A stretch of 64,000 nt of DNA from NCBI RefSeq assembly GCF_009754905.2, contig NZ_CP066775.1, positions 1,302,001 through 1,366,000 on the forward strand, in the 5' to 3' direction. Shown here in pieces: positions 52,608 to 60,991 of the stretch; the first letter of the stretch is position 1; the number at the start of each line of letters is the position of its first letter. Position numbers and translations under genes: made by a program. This DNA comes from Mucilaginibacter ginkgonis. GTDB taxonomy: Bacteria > Bacteroidota > Bacteroidia > Sphingobacteriales > Sphingobacteriaceae. The notes below the pieces were generated by a model. That model made no database searches. It had not been told where the DNA came from and saw only the letters and a program-made list of their open reading frames with translations.

Positions 52608-53810
52608 TTAGTTGCAGGGGATAGGGTTAAGCCTAAAGGATTTTACTTTGACCGGCACTATGTTCGACCCTTGCCCAAAACCTTGTAAAGCAAATAACGC
52701 AATGAATTTAGGGTGAATATCCAATTCTTTGCTCAGCACTTCTCTGTATGCGAAATTTTGATACCTACCTGACGCGAATAGAAACCGATATCGGTTTCCT
52801 TTTTTAATTATTTTCAAAGCCGAGTTGCTGAGATTCTTTTTAATGATGTTTATGTCGATATTTTCAAAATTAGCTATGGCGACGTGTGCAATTTCCTCGG
52901 GCTTAGTAACATCATTAGGGTTTGACACAATAGCTTGCACAATAATTTCAGCAGGATGCACATAGCCGCCAAAAAAATTATTATACGCTAAAGACAAGCG
53001 TAATGTCTTAGTGGTTATAACACTATCTTCCATTAGGAGAAGTCCTGCTTGTTGCCATCGTGCTTGGGGAATAAAGTCCTGCAATTGAATTTCCGTTTCG
53101 AAACAATCGTTCTTCACTTCTCTGATCAACAAATTTTTTATACCTGGCTGGTGTGTCGAATCAGCCCAATTGTCTCCTGTTAATGTGTACAGGGTTAACA
53201 AGCCGGGATTAATATCACGTTCTTGCCATTCTGCTTTATCTTCATTGTGTAAAACCCAACCATGCCTTTTCAAGTAATTGTTACTAACGTTTGCAAAATT
53301 TTCTTTAACAGACAATGATGCGTGCCGGAAAACTACCAGGTAAACTGCCGTAATAACACACACCGCAAGGCATAGATAGAAAACTGGCTTGCTTCTTCCG
53401 GGTCTGCGTACAACCTCGGCCTCAGAAGCGTGTGTTGCATGTTCATTGCGGTATTGAAACCAATAAGGGAAATGCCCTTCGTTATCTTTTCGAAACACCT
53501 CATTTGTATAAGGCGCATTTAAAACATAACGGGCTAAAGTGTCTAGTGTGGCCGTTGAAGGCCGCTCTGCTTTCGATTCAAAATCGCTTGTTATATATAT
53601 CGAATAATTTTTTAAGCTTTTGGCGCCAATGGTAAGTCCGGTGGCAGCAAATATCTTAGAGCTAAAATGCCTGGCTTCTGCCTCGGTAATAGAGTGCGTC
53701 AAGAGGTTTTTAAAACACTTTTGGTATGCAGCTCTATAAAGTGCTACAAAAGCGGAATCGTCCGTTGCTGGCATTAATACTAATATAAACTTATGTGTAT
53801 TGTCAGCCAA
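52608..53810 (-). CDS. Membrane-anchored protein with N-terminal helical module and C-terminal lectin-like region
   Basis: A 400-residue protein without a signal peptide. Residues 1-110 form a cytoplasmic helical module (SITEAEARHFSSKIFAATGL, SLKNYSIYI, TATLDTLARYVLN) of a kind found at the N-terminus of several Bacteroidetes proteins and resembling a helix-turn-helix. One membrane helix spans 142-161 (VFYLCLAVCVITAVYLVV). The C-terminal region from about 175 is beta-rich (LQDFIPQARWQQAGLLLMED, LRLSLAYNNFFGGY) and looks like a DUF1349/concanavalin-type fold. The layout suggests sensing outside with output inside, but this is inference. It is convergent with the DUF4199 gene. Confidence 0.65.
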   Translation of the reverse strand: MADNTHKFILVLMPATDDSAFVALYRAAYQKCFKNLLTHSITEAEARHFSSKIFAATGLTIGAKSLKNYSIYITSDFESKAERPSTATLDTLARYVLNAPYTNEVFRKDNEGHFPYWFQYRNEHATHASEAEVVRRPGRSKPVFYLCLAVCVITAVYLVVFRHASLSVKENFANVSNNYLKRHGWVLHNEDKAEWQERDINPGLLTLYTLTGDNWADSTHQPGIKNLLIREVKNDCFETEIQLQDFIPQARWQQAGLLLMEDSVITTKTLRLSLAYNNFFGGYVHPAEIIVQAIVSNPNDVTKPEEIAHVAIANFENIDINIIKKNLSNSALKIIKKGNRYRFLFASGRYQNFAYREVLSKELDIHPKFIALFALQGFGQGSNIVPVKVKSFRLNPIPCN

Positions 53811-53852
53811 ATTTCCGCTACAATTCTAAACGTTTCCGGCGCTATTCCGCTT

Positions 53853-53860
53853 TAGATTTG
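53853..53860 (+). promoter_or_regulatory. Candidate -7 promoter box for the DUF5020 gene
   Basis: TAGATTTG matches TAnnTTTG and lies 24 bases before the ATG at 53884. A -33 partner is not clear. Confidence 0.45.
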
Positions 53861-53883
53861 ACGCATACTGCAACTTTGGAACC

Positions 53884-54627
53884 ATGAAATATTTGTTTGC
53901 AGTTTTGCTCATTGCCATTAAACTTTCCGCCCGCTCACAGTCCCTCCAATTTTACTATGATGTGAGACATACGCTCGACCCAAGTAACAATCCCAAGAAT
54001 TTTCCGTCGATATATTTCGAATATTATCAGACCCCCGATACGGGAAACCTTTTCATTAAACGAGGACCGTTTCTGTTTAAAGCTCAAGCTGATCTAAGTG
54101 GAGACCAGACAAATCTCGGGAAGTATTATACACAGATATCGCAAGAGGTGCGATTTTGGCAGCGCCCCTCCGATTTATATTTAAATCTGCAATACAGTGG
54201 CGGTTTAGGCGTAACAACGCCAAAACAGTACAGCTACTTCATATCAAACACTTATTTGGCGGGGGCTAGTTACCATTATAAAATAGGGCAGGCCTTTTTG
54301 ACAAGTGTATTAAACTTCAGGTACGTGTCATACGTATTGCCCAGTAAGGATTTATTGTATACAATGTATTTTTATCGCGGCCTGTTTAATTATAGGGCAG
54401 AAGTCTCCGGCGATTTTTCTCTATGGACCGAAAATAACAATCATGGCGATGAGGCTACCATTGAATTAACAGGAAAACGCTTTTATTTTTTTGCTGAGCC
54501 GCAGATATGGTTGAATGTTTCCAAGCATCTAAGCATCGGCTCAAAAATTAACGTTTATTATCATGTAAACGTAGCCGCAAACAGCGTACAGATTTACCCA
54601 ACTGCGGCATTACGTGTAAAATTATGA
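53884..54627 (+). CDS. DUF5020 family outer-membrane protein
   Basis: A 247-residue exported protein with signal peptide YLFAVLLIAIKLSARS (before QS). The mature chain is a run of amphipathic beta strands with alternating aromatic residues (LQFYYDVRHTLDPSN, FPSIYFEYYQTPDTG, YLNLQYSGGLGVTTPK), ending in LRVKL, a typical outer-membrane barrel end. It fits DUF5020, which is related to Tsx-type channels. Possibly it takes up small molecules; substrate unknown. It has a promoter box and a strong terminator of its own. Confidence 0.82.
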   Translation: MKYLFAVLLIAIKLSARSQSLQFYYDVRHTLDPSNNPKNFPSIYFEYYQTPDTGNLFIKRGPFLFKAQADLSGDQTNLGKYYTQISQEVRFWQRPSDLYLNLQYSGGLGVTTPKQYSYFISNTYLAGASYHYKIGQAFLTSVLNFRYVSYVLPSKDLLYTMYFYRGLFNYRAEVSGDFSLWTENNNHGDEATIELTGKRFYFFAEPQIWLNVSKHLSIGSKINVYYHVNVAANSVQIYPTAALRVKL

Positions 54628-54632
54628 TATGA

Positions 54633-54663
54633 AAAAGGCCATCCGGTAAATGGATGGCCTTTT
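54633..54663. terminator. Terminator after the DUF5020 gene
   Basis: AAAAGGCCATCC / GGATGGCCTTTT is a perfect 12-bp stem with a 7-base loop, six bases after the stop codon. The A and T runs make it usable from both sides; the convergent rseP gene ends at 54685. Confidence 0.88.
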
Positions 54664-54684
54664 ATAAGTGTCGACTTAGTGGTT

Positions 54685-56034
54685 TTACTTACCTATGTGT
54701 TTAATGATATCATTTCCGAAAACAAAGACCATTAACGTGATCAATACTACAAAACCAACTATTTGGGCTCGTTCCAAAAACTTATCACTTAATGGTTTGC
54801 CTTTGATCATTTCAATTAATAAAAATAACGCATGGCCACCGTCAAGTGCCGGTATCGGCAGTAGATTCATCAATGCTAAAGCCATCGATAGCAAGCCAAC
54901 AATGCTCCAAAAGCGTGTCCAGTCTATATGACTGCCGAATAACGTAGCAATGCCCACAGGGCCGGTGAATGCTTTATTTGCTTTAACCTCACCTTTGAAT
55001 ACTTTGCCTAAACCTTTAGCATTATCTGCAAATGACCCCCATGCTTTTGACGCGCCAACCGGAAGAGAGCCAAGGAAGCCATATTTTACCGTCTGTAGGC
55101 CGGGTTCGTCCTGAGTAAGTTTAATACCCCAGCTGCCATCTGCGAAGCCAAGGGATCCTTCCTTATTAACCTGGGAAGTAATCGGCAAAAGGCTGCCATT
55201 ACGCTTAACGGTCAGTTTAACCGTCTTGTTAGCGTACCTAAGCATTTGTTCCTTCAGCTCGTCAGCAAATGTTACAGGCACAGTGCCAACTAACTTTATG
55301 CTATCACCTTTTTGAAGGCCGGCGGTAGCTGCATAGCTTTTGGCAACAACAGAATCGATAGCAAATTTGCTACGCGGCACAGGTGCAATAAATTCGGCAA
55401 GCCCAAGATCAGAAACCTCGTTTAATATATTCGCCGGTACAACCACAGTAGTGTCCTTAGCACCTCTTTGAACAGAAAGTGTTGTATTGCCCATCAGCAC
55501 TTTAGAACTCATCAGATCCTCAAAGCGCCTCACAGGTTTACCATTTATGGCAGTAACCTTGTCTCCGGCTTTCAATCCTATCTCACGACCGATCTTACCC
55601 GGAACAATACCGTATTTAAGGCTATTATTCGGAATATAAGTTTCGCCATATTTTAGAGTCAGCATCCAGAAGATAAGCACGCCTAAAATGATGTTGACAG
55701 TAACACCGCCCAACATTACTATCAAGCGTTGCCAGGCTGGTTTAGAGCGAAATTCCCAGGGTTGCGGTTCGCCGGCCATTTGTTCGGTATCCATAGACTC
55801 GTCTATCATACCGGCAATTTTTACATAACCACCAAGGGGCAGCCAGCCAATTCCATATTCCACACCTTTATAATTAAATTTAAAAAGCCTGAAATTCCAG
55901 GCATCAAAGAATAAATAAAACTTCTCTACTTTGATCCCGAATGCACGGGCCGCTAAAAAGTGCCCAAGCTCATGCAGGATCACCAAAATTGAAAGGCCCA
56001 GTATCAACTGGCCCACCATAATCACTATACTCAT
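54685..56034 (-). CDS. rseP: RseP-type site-2 protease (M50 zinc metallopeptidase)
   Basis: A 449-residue intramembrane protease that cleaves membrane-bound anti-sigma factors or signal-peptide remnants. The zinc motif H21-E22-x-x-H25 (ILHELGHFLAA) is in the first helix, and the LDG motif LPIPALDGGHALF in the third. Two PDZ domains sit between (KYGIVPGKIGREIGLKAGD; ATAGLQKGDSIKLVG). Four membrane helices as expected. It follows dxr by 11 bases, a common pairing. Confidence 0.94.
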   Translation of the reverse strand: MSIVIMVGQLILGLSILVILHELGHFLAARAFGIKVEKFYLFFDAWNFRLFKFNYKGVEYGIGWLPLGGYVKIAGMIDESMDTEQMAGEPQPWEFRSKPAWQRLIVMLGGVTVNIILGVLIFWMLTLKYGETYIPNNSLKYGIVPGKIGREIGLKAGDKVTAINGKPVRRFEDLMSSKVLMGNTTLSVQRGAKDTTVVVPANILNEVSDLGLAEFIAPVPRSKFAIDSVVAKSYAATAGLQKGDSIKLVGTVPVTFADELKEQMLRYANKTVKLTVKRNGSLLPITSQVNKEGSLGFADGSWGIKLTQDEPGLQTVKYGFLGSLPVGASKAWGSFADNAKGLGKVFKGEVKANKAFTGPVGIATLFGSHIDWTRFWSIVGLLSMALALMNLLPIPALDGGHALFLLIEMIKGKPLSDKFLERAQIVGFVVLITLMVFVFGNDIIKHIGK

Positions 56035-56045
56035 TCTTTAATTGT

Positions 56046-57230
56046 TCAATGTGTTAATGCCTTGGGCATTTTTTGCAGTAGTTCGCGCGCAAAGATGCGT
56101 GTTTGTTTATCAGTATTCAAATAGTCGTCCAGATTAGGATCGGCTATAAATTCTATCCTTTCCATGCAGGTTTCGATGATATCGCTCATAGCCAAAAATC
56201 CTGTTTTATGTTTCAAGAACCCCTCTACTGCTATCTCATTAGCGGCATTTATGACACAAGGCGCGTTGCCGCCTTTACCTAATGCTTTATAAGCGATATC
56301 AAGATTTCTAAATGTTGCTGTATCGGGCTTATCGAAAGTTAAAGTGGGGTACTCGGTAAAGTCAAATCGCTTAAAAGCGTTTTTTACCCGGTTTGGATAA
56401 GTTAACGCGTACTGGATCGGCAATTTCATATCCGGTAGACCCATTTGTGCTTTTATGGATCCGTCTCTAAATTGAACCATTGAATGTATGATAGATTGTG
56501 GATGTACCACTACATCGATCTGCGACAGATCTAAATCAAACAGCCATTTGGCCTCTATCACCTCTAAACCTTTGTTCATTAACGAAGCAGAGTCGATGGT
56601 TATTTTAGCACCCATCACCCAGTTAGGATGCTTCAAGGCTGACTCGGGGGTTACGTCCAATAAAAATTCTGCGGTTTTGCCGTAGAATGGCCCCCCGGAG
56701 GCGGTAATGATCAGCTTCTCTATCTCATTATTTTCTTCACCAACAAGGCATTGAAAAATTGCCGAATGCTCGGAATCAACGGGCAGCAAACGTACCTTAT
56801 GTTTCGCAGCTAATGCGGTGATTAATTCTCCTGCAACTACCAGGGTCTCTTTATTGGCAAGGGCAATGTCTTTACCGGCTTTAATGGCATCTATGGTAGG
56901 CTCAAGCCCGGCAAAGCCCACCATTGCAGTAATAACAATATCAATATCCGCGTCGGTAACTACTTGCTTTACACTTTCATAGCCGCTTAACACCTTAGTT
57001 ACGGTGCCCGCCAATGCTGTTTGGACTTCACCATACTTACTTTCATTGCAGATGACAGCATACTTAGGTTGAAATTCCAGGCATTGTTTTATAAGCAGCT
57101 CCGCGTTGTTTTGCGCTGTTAGGGTATGTACCTTAAAGAGTTGGCTGTTTTGGCTAATTACCTGCAGGGCCTGAGTACCGATGCTGCCGGTGGAGCCTAA
57201 AATGGCAATATGCTTGGAGGTATTTATCAC
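56046..57230 (-). CDS. dxr: 1-deoxy-D-xylulose-5-phosphate reductoisomerase
   Basis: A 394-residue enzyme of the MEP isoprenoid pathway. The NADPH site is IAILGSTGSIGTQALQVI. Metal and substrate motifs are LLPVDSEHSAIFQCL and LIITASGGPFYG, and IDSASLMNKGLEVIEA with the catalytic Glu, plus VVHPQSIIHSMVQF. The tail contains CVINAANEIAVEGFL. Complete. It lies between the GH3-like gene (54-base gap) and rseP. Confidence 0.97.
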   Translation of the reverse strand: MINTSKHIAILGSTGSIGTQALQVISQNSQLFKVHTLTAQNNAELLIKQCLEFQPKYAVICNESKYGEVQTALAGTVTKVLSGYESVKQVVTDADIDIVITAMVGFAGLEPTIDAIKAGKDIALANKETLVVAGELITALAAKHKVRLLPVDSEHSAIFQCLVGEENNEIEKLIITASGGPFYGKTAEFLLDVTPESALKHPNWVMGAKITIDSASLMNKGLEVIEAKWLFDLDLSQIDVVVHPQSIIHSMVQFRDGSIKAQMGLPDMKLPIQYALTYPNRVKNAFKRFDFTEYPTLTFDKPDTATFRNLDIAYKALGKGGNAPCVINAANEIAVEGFLKHKTGFLAMSDIIETCMERIEFIADPNLDDYLNTDKQTRIFARELLQKMPKALTH

Positions 57231-57284
57231 TTATCTGTACCAGACCGCAACACAAATCTTATCGGCCTTAAGGGTTTAAAGTTA

Positions 57285-58787
57285 TTAATTTATTACAAAC
57301 TTGGTTAGCTCGTCGGCTATCTTTCTGTCGTTTGATAGACGCGCGACCTTGTTTTGCCCGCCAAGTTTACCGGCAGAGCGCATATAGTCTACAAATGCGT
57401 TTTTCTTCAGTGGTTTGACTATCAAAGGCTGCAAAATGTTACCGGTAATCAAGTCCTTGTAGTAAATATTTTTTTGCTGAAGGATAACGTCAACTTCAGC
57501 AGCAAATTGCTTCAGGTCCATTAGTTGGTTGCCAAATTCTATAAACCACTCGTGATAAGGCAGTTCGCCTGCTGTGGGATTTACTTGCGGGGCAACCGTA
57601 AATTCAACTATATCAATATTGTACTTATTGGCTACGGCCATTAAAGATTGTTCAACTTCTTCTCCAATTACATGCTCACCAAAGGCTGATATATAATGCT
57701 TTATGCGGCCTGTTACCTGGATGAGATATGGATCTTTGGACAGAAACTTAATGGTGTCGCCTAAACTATAGCCCCATAACCCGGCAGTTGTATTCAGGAT
57801 CACAGCGTAGTTTTTATTTAGTTCGATGTCTTTTAGACTTATCCGCGTTGGGTTGTCATTAAAGAATTCTTCGCTCGGGATAAACTCATAAAATATTCCT
57901 GCGTCACAAAGCAGAAGCAACCCTCTATCTTTTTGAGAATTCTGATAAGCGATGAACCCTTCAGAAGTCGGATAAGTTTCTATACTGTCTATCGCGAAGC
58001 CAATGCTTTCTTCTATCCGCGCGCGATACGGTTCGTAATTGACGCCGCCATAAACGAATAGTTTGAAGTTAGGGAAGATGTCTTTTATTTTTTTTCCACT
58101 GGTTTTGGCAGATAACCTGTCGAAATACATTTGACACCATGGCGGGATCCCGGATATGAGGCGCATATCGGCGTTAATGGTTTCATCAACAATAGCATCA
58201 ACCTTCTGTTCCCAATCGTCGATGCAATTGGTTTCAAAAGAGGGGAGGCGGTTGGCTTGCAAGTACGCCGGAACATGATGGGCTACAATTCCGGAAAGGC
58301 GCCCTGTAGGGATACCTGCCGTTTCATACATTTCGGGGCTGCCTTGTAAGAAGATCATTTTCCCGTCAAATACATCTGTCTTCCCGGTTTCATAAGCATA
58401 ATTGAGCAAGGCGTTACGGGCTGCCCGTATATGCTGCGGCATGCTTTCTTTAGATATTGGGATATATTTCACACCAGATGTTGTACCCGATGTTTTCGCC
58501 AGGTAAGCGGGCTTCCCGGGCCAAAGAACGTCCTCCTCTCCGGCAGTGATCTTGTCTATGTACGGCCGCAGATCCTCGTAATCACTTACAGGGACGTTGA
58601 TCTTAAAATCTTCGTAAGATTTTATCAGCGCAAAATTATGCTCTTTACCGAACCTTGTTTCAGCCGCATTTTTGACCAGGTGTTTTAGCGTGGTGTCTTG
58701 AAGTTTGAGGGCGTTAAAGCGATTTTTGTTTATTTGCTTTTGTACAATACCGGCAAATATCTTGGCTGCGAAGGCTTTAAAACCCAT
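57285..58787 (-). CDS. GH3 auxin-responsive promoter family protein (acyl-adenylate fold)
   Basis: A 500-residue member of the ANL adenylating superfamily named after plant GH3 acyl-amido synthetases. The ATP motif is YLAKTSGTTSGVKYIPIS (P-loop-like), and the later motifs FKLFVYGGVNYEPYR and YPTSEGFIAYQ follow. The C-terminal hinge is LIQVTGRIKHYISAFGEHV. Plant enzymes join amino acids to jasmonate or auxin; bacterial members have no settled substrate. It starts two bases after the membrane-protein gene and is part of the leftward glycosyltransferase-to-rseP run. Confidence 0.9.
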   Translation of the reverse strand: MGFKAFAAKIFAGIVQKQINKNRFNALKLQDTTLKHLVKNAAETRFGKEHNFALIKSYEDFKINVPVSDYEDLRPYIDKITAGEEDVLWPGKPAYLAKTSGTTSGVKYIPISKESMPQHIRAARNALLNYAYETGKTDVFDGKMIFLQGSPEMYETAGIPTGRLSGIVAHHVPAYLQANRLPSFETNCIDDWEQKVDAIVDETINADMRLISGIPPWCQMYFDRLSAKTSGKKIKDIFPNFKLFVYGGVNYEPYRARIEESIGFAIDSIETYPTSEGFIAYQNSQKDRGLLLLCDAGIFYEFIPSEEFFNDNPTRISLKDIELNKNYAVILNTTAGLWGYSLGDTIKFLSKDPYLIQVTGRIKHYISAFGEHVIGEEVEQSLMAVANKYNIDIVEFTVAPQVNPTAGELPYHEWFIEFGNQLMDLKQFAAEVDVILQQKNIYYKDLITGNILQPLIVKPLKKNAFVDYMRSAGKLGGQNKVARLSNDRKIADELTKFVIN

Positions 58788-58789
58788 AA

Positions 58790-59569
58790 CTAAACAGTTT
58801 CGGAAACGTCGTCGTCTACATCAAGGTGACTGTAAACCAGTTTGCGGTAAGTAACCATTATCATCACCTGAACAATGGGGAAGGAGATAGCGAACCAGCA
58901 AATTACGGCAGCATATATAGCAAAACTGCGCATAGAACTATCCTCGTCCACGAGTAGCGTAATAATCCCGGCAATTATTAGCAGTAATAAAAAAACAGTT
59001 GCAATAACAATGATGATCAATGCAACTATCTTAAAAAAATTGCCGCGCGTAACCCTAAAGCTTTGTTTTAAGGATTCGCTTGCGCCCGAGTCATCATCTA
59101 CTATAAAGCACAGACAGAATATAGACCTTACCAATAGATAACCTATGCCAACCATTTCGATCTTATCTAAGACGTAAAAGATTTGGTCATGGTCTGCAAG
59201 CCTGAAGTTTATGAATGATAACGTCCCGATTAAAAATCCATAGCCAATGGCGATCAATACAAGGTTGCCTACCATCCTTAAAGATGGCAGAATATCGCTG
59301 AAGCTGAATTCATAAAACTCCCGGTCTATAAGTGTTAATATGAGTTTATAAAAACTCAATACCAGAAAGGATTGAAAAAGCAGCATCAGTAAGCCAAAAA
59401 TGATCTGACTGTAAAAGTTGTCTGATACAAAAAATAATGTCACTGCAAACTTTACCGCTGTACCGATAGCTACAGATAGCACCGAGTAAATAATTAGAGA
59501 GATATAATTTTTCTTGAAAACATTCCAAGCCGATTTAATGGTCTCTGCTATGGAAAAAGGGTGATACAT
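58790..59569 (-). CDS. Hypothetical polytopic membrane protein
   Basis: A 259-residue protein with about six membrane helices (SLIIYSVLSVAIGTAVKFAV; YSQIIFGLLMLLFQSFLVLS; LVLIAIGYGFLIGTLSFI; GIGYLLVRSIFCLCFIVDDD; IVALIIIVIATVFLLLLIIA; FAIYAAVICWFAISFPIVQV). The short cytoplasmic segment ASESLKQSFRVTRGNFFKI resembles the loop of DUF975/glycerophosphoryl-type membrane proteins, but I cannot name the family. It is spaced six bases from the upstream GT2 and two bases from the downstream GH3-like gene, so it belongs to their operon. Confidence 0.75.
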   Translation of the reverse strand: MYHPFSIAETIKSAWNVFKKNYISLIIYSVLSVAIGTAVKFAVTLFFVSDNFYSQIIFGLLMLLFQSFLVLSFYKLILTLIDREFYEFSFSDILPSLRMVGNLVLIAIGYGFLIGTLSFINFRLADHDQIFYVLDKIEMVGIGYLLVRSIFCLCFIVDDDSGASESLKQSFRVTRGNFFKIVALIIIVIATVFLLLLIIAGIITLLVDEDSSMRSFAIYAAVICWFAISFPIVQVMIMVTYRKLVYSHLDVDDDVSETV

Positions 59570-59575
59570 GCTTGA

Positions 59576-60577
59576 CTATGAGTTTTTTAAAATTACGCGT
59601 TTCCAGAAATCCTGCATAAAGCCAAGCCCGTAGGCAACAAGCTGGATAAGGGCAGCCGGTACACTCAAAATTGCAACTTTAAACGATTTGTTTTTAACCC
59701 ATGCATCAAAAAATATCAACAATAAAAAGGTTACTAACAATATATTGCACAGGAAAGCTATAGGCGAGGTGAACGCGTTGCTTATCAGCCAGAAAAGCAT
59801 GAACAGCGTAAACGCTGCGGGGAAAAAGTGTACTGCCTTTAATCCGCCGGTTGGGAAGAATTTAAAAATGTTGATTCGTGCCCGTCCAAAAAAATGTAAC
59901 TGTTTGTAAAATTGGTAAAAGCTGGTACGGCGTTTATGAAATACTTTTGCCTCGGGTATCAAACCTATTTTGAATCCTATCGAGTGGATGCGGATACTTA
60001 ATTCGATGTCCTCACCCAAGCGGGTAATGATAAAGCCGCCGGCCTTTTCCCAAACCTGCCGCGACAAGCCCATGTTAAAGCTACGCGGATGAAACTGACC
60101 GATTCCTTTTTTGTTCCCCCTGATGCCGCCTGTGGTGAAAGGCGACGTCATGGCATAGCTAATGGCTTTTTGGGTAGGGGTGAAGGAGGGGTGCGAATCA
60201 TCAGGGCCGCCGTAAGCATCCAGCCAATCTGTTTGCAAACGGTTATTAACTATTTCTAAATAATCGGCCGGTATCAGGCAATCTGAATCGAAAATGATGA
60301 AGTAATCACCTTTTGCTTGTTCAAACCCAAAATTTCGCGAAAAACCCTGACCTGTATTTGGTTTGGTAAAATATCGCAGGTTTAGTTTGTCCTGAAACAA
60401 GGCAACAACATCAGCAGCATCATTAACAGACCCATCTTCTATAACCAATACCTCGAAATTCCGGTACGTCTGGAGCACCAAAGTCTCCAGCAATTCTTTG
60501 ATCTCTTGCGGGCGGTTGTAAAGCGGAATGATGATGGAGTAGAACAATTTATTGGATTTCGGATTTCGAACTTTCAA
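59576..60577 (-). CDS. Glycosyltransferase family 2, membrane-associated
   Basis: A 333-residue GT2 enzyme. The donor site is FYSIIIPLYNRPQEIKEL, then LVIEDGSVNDA and YFIIFDSDCLIPADYL with the DSD metal motif. GEDIELSIRIHSIGFKIGLI carries the acidic ED catalytic pair. Two or three membrane helices close the C-terminus. The longest frame begins with TTG at 60577, but its first eight residues or so (KVRNPKSN) are encoded by the inverted repeat of the inserted cassette. TTG at 60547 (FYSIIIPLYN) may be nearer the original start. No ATG is available. Sugar unknown. Confidence 0.88.
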   Translation of the reverse strand: MKVRNPKSNKLFYSIIIPLYNRPQEIKELLETLVLQTYRNFEVLVIEDGSVNDAADVVALFQDKLNLRYFTKPNTGQGFSRNFGFEQAKGDYFIIFDSDCLIPADYLEIVNNRLQTDWLDAYGGPDDSHPSFTPTQKAISYAMTSPFTTGGIRGNKKGIGQFHPRSFNMGLSRQVWEKAGGFIITRLGEDIELSIRIHSIGFKIGLIPEAKVFHKRRTSFYQFYKQLHFFGRARINIFKFFPTGGLKAVHFFPAAFTLFMLFWLISNAFTSPIAFLCNILLVTFLLLIFFDAWVKNKSFKVAILSVPAALIQLVAYGLGFMQDFWKRVILKNS

Positions 60578-60991
60578 TTTCGGAATTATTTTGAATTTCG
60601 ATTTTGCTTAGCAGTTTTTCCTATTGCGGTAAATATAGCAGTTAGTTCGTTAGCCTCTTTTTTTTTGAATCAGCAATTCTGGTTTGTCTACTAAGCCGGC
60701 CTCTTCCATTAATTCCAACCAGTAAACCGACTCATCCGCTTCTTCTTCGACGATTACGATCTTATTAATAAAATCAGCTGTCGATTTGCCCCGGCAAGCA
60801 GACCTATAATTTGCACCAACTGAAGACGAACTTCTCAAAAGCTGATTTGCTAATCTTCTAATAGTTGTTGTTTGCGGTAAGCTTTCAATAAACCTTATCG
60901 CATGCACGGCAAATAGTTGAGTTCTTCTTTTTAATTCGACCTTGTCCATTTTAAAGCAAAATCCGAAATTGAAAATTCGAAATCCGAAATC
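60555..60991. mobile_element. Candidate inverted-repeat cassette carrying a four-helix-bundle gene
   Basis: A 437-bp unit bounded by 29-bp inverted repeats (60555-60583 and 60963-60991, 28 of 29 identical; the core reads GATTTCGGATTTCGAA). Just inside both ends ATTTTGCTT recurs, so the similarity extends with a small indel on the left. The only gene inside is a S23/IVP-type four-helix-bundle protein. The unit fills the gap between two GT2 genes exactly: the stop of the upstream gene lies at one edge and the start of the next gene inside the other. No transposase or clear target duplication is seen. Mobility is inferred. Confidence 0.55.
60650..60949 (-). CDS. Four-helix-bundle protein (23S rRNA intervening-sequence / S23 family), frameshifted near the end
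   Basis: The 99-residue frame has the family pattern RTQLFAVHAIRFIESLPQ, ANQLLRSSSSVGANYRSACR and FINKIVIVEEEADESVYWLE. Family members are about 115-120 residues; this one ends early in QKKRG after a run of nine A (60658-60666). Removing one A restores EANELTAIFTAIGKTAKQ up to TAA at 60586, giving 120 residues, the normal family C-terminus. So this is a frameshift by homopolymer slippage, a sequencing error, or regulated slippage. The family occurs in rRNA intervening sequences and, as Avd, in diversity-generating retroelements; here no reverse transcriptase is near. Function unknown. Confidence 0.85.
   Translation of the reverse strand: MDKVELKRRTQLFAVHAIRFIESLPQTTTIRRLANQLLRSSSSVGANYRSACRGKSTADFINKIVIVEEEADESVYWLELMEEAGLVDKPELLIQKKRG

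Noticed and set aside
60650-60949. Diversity-generating retroelement (because of the Avd-like family)
   Set aside because: No reverse transcriptase, template repeat or variable target gene is present nearby; only the four-helix-bundle family is shared.
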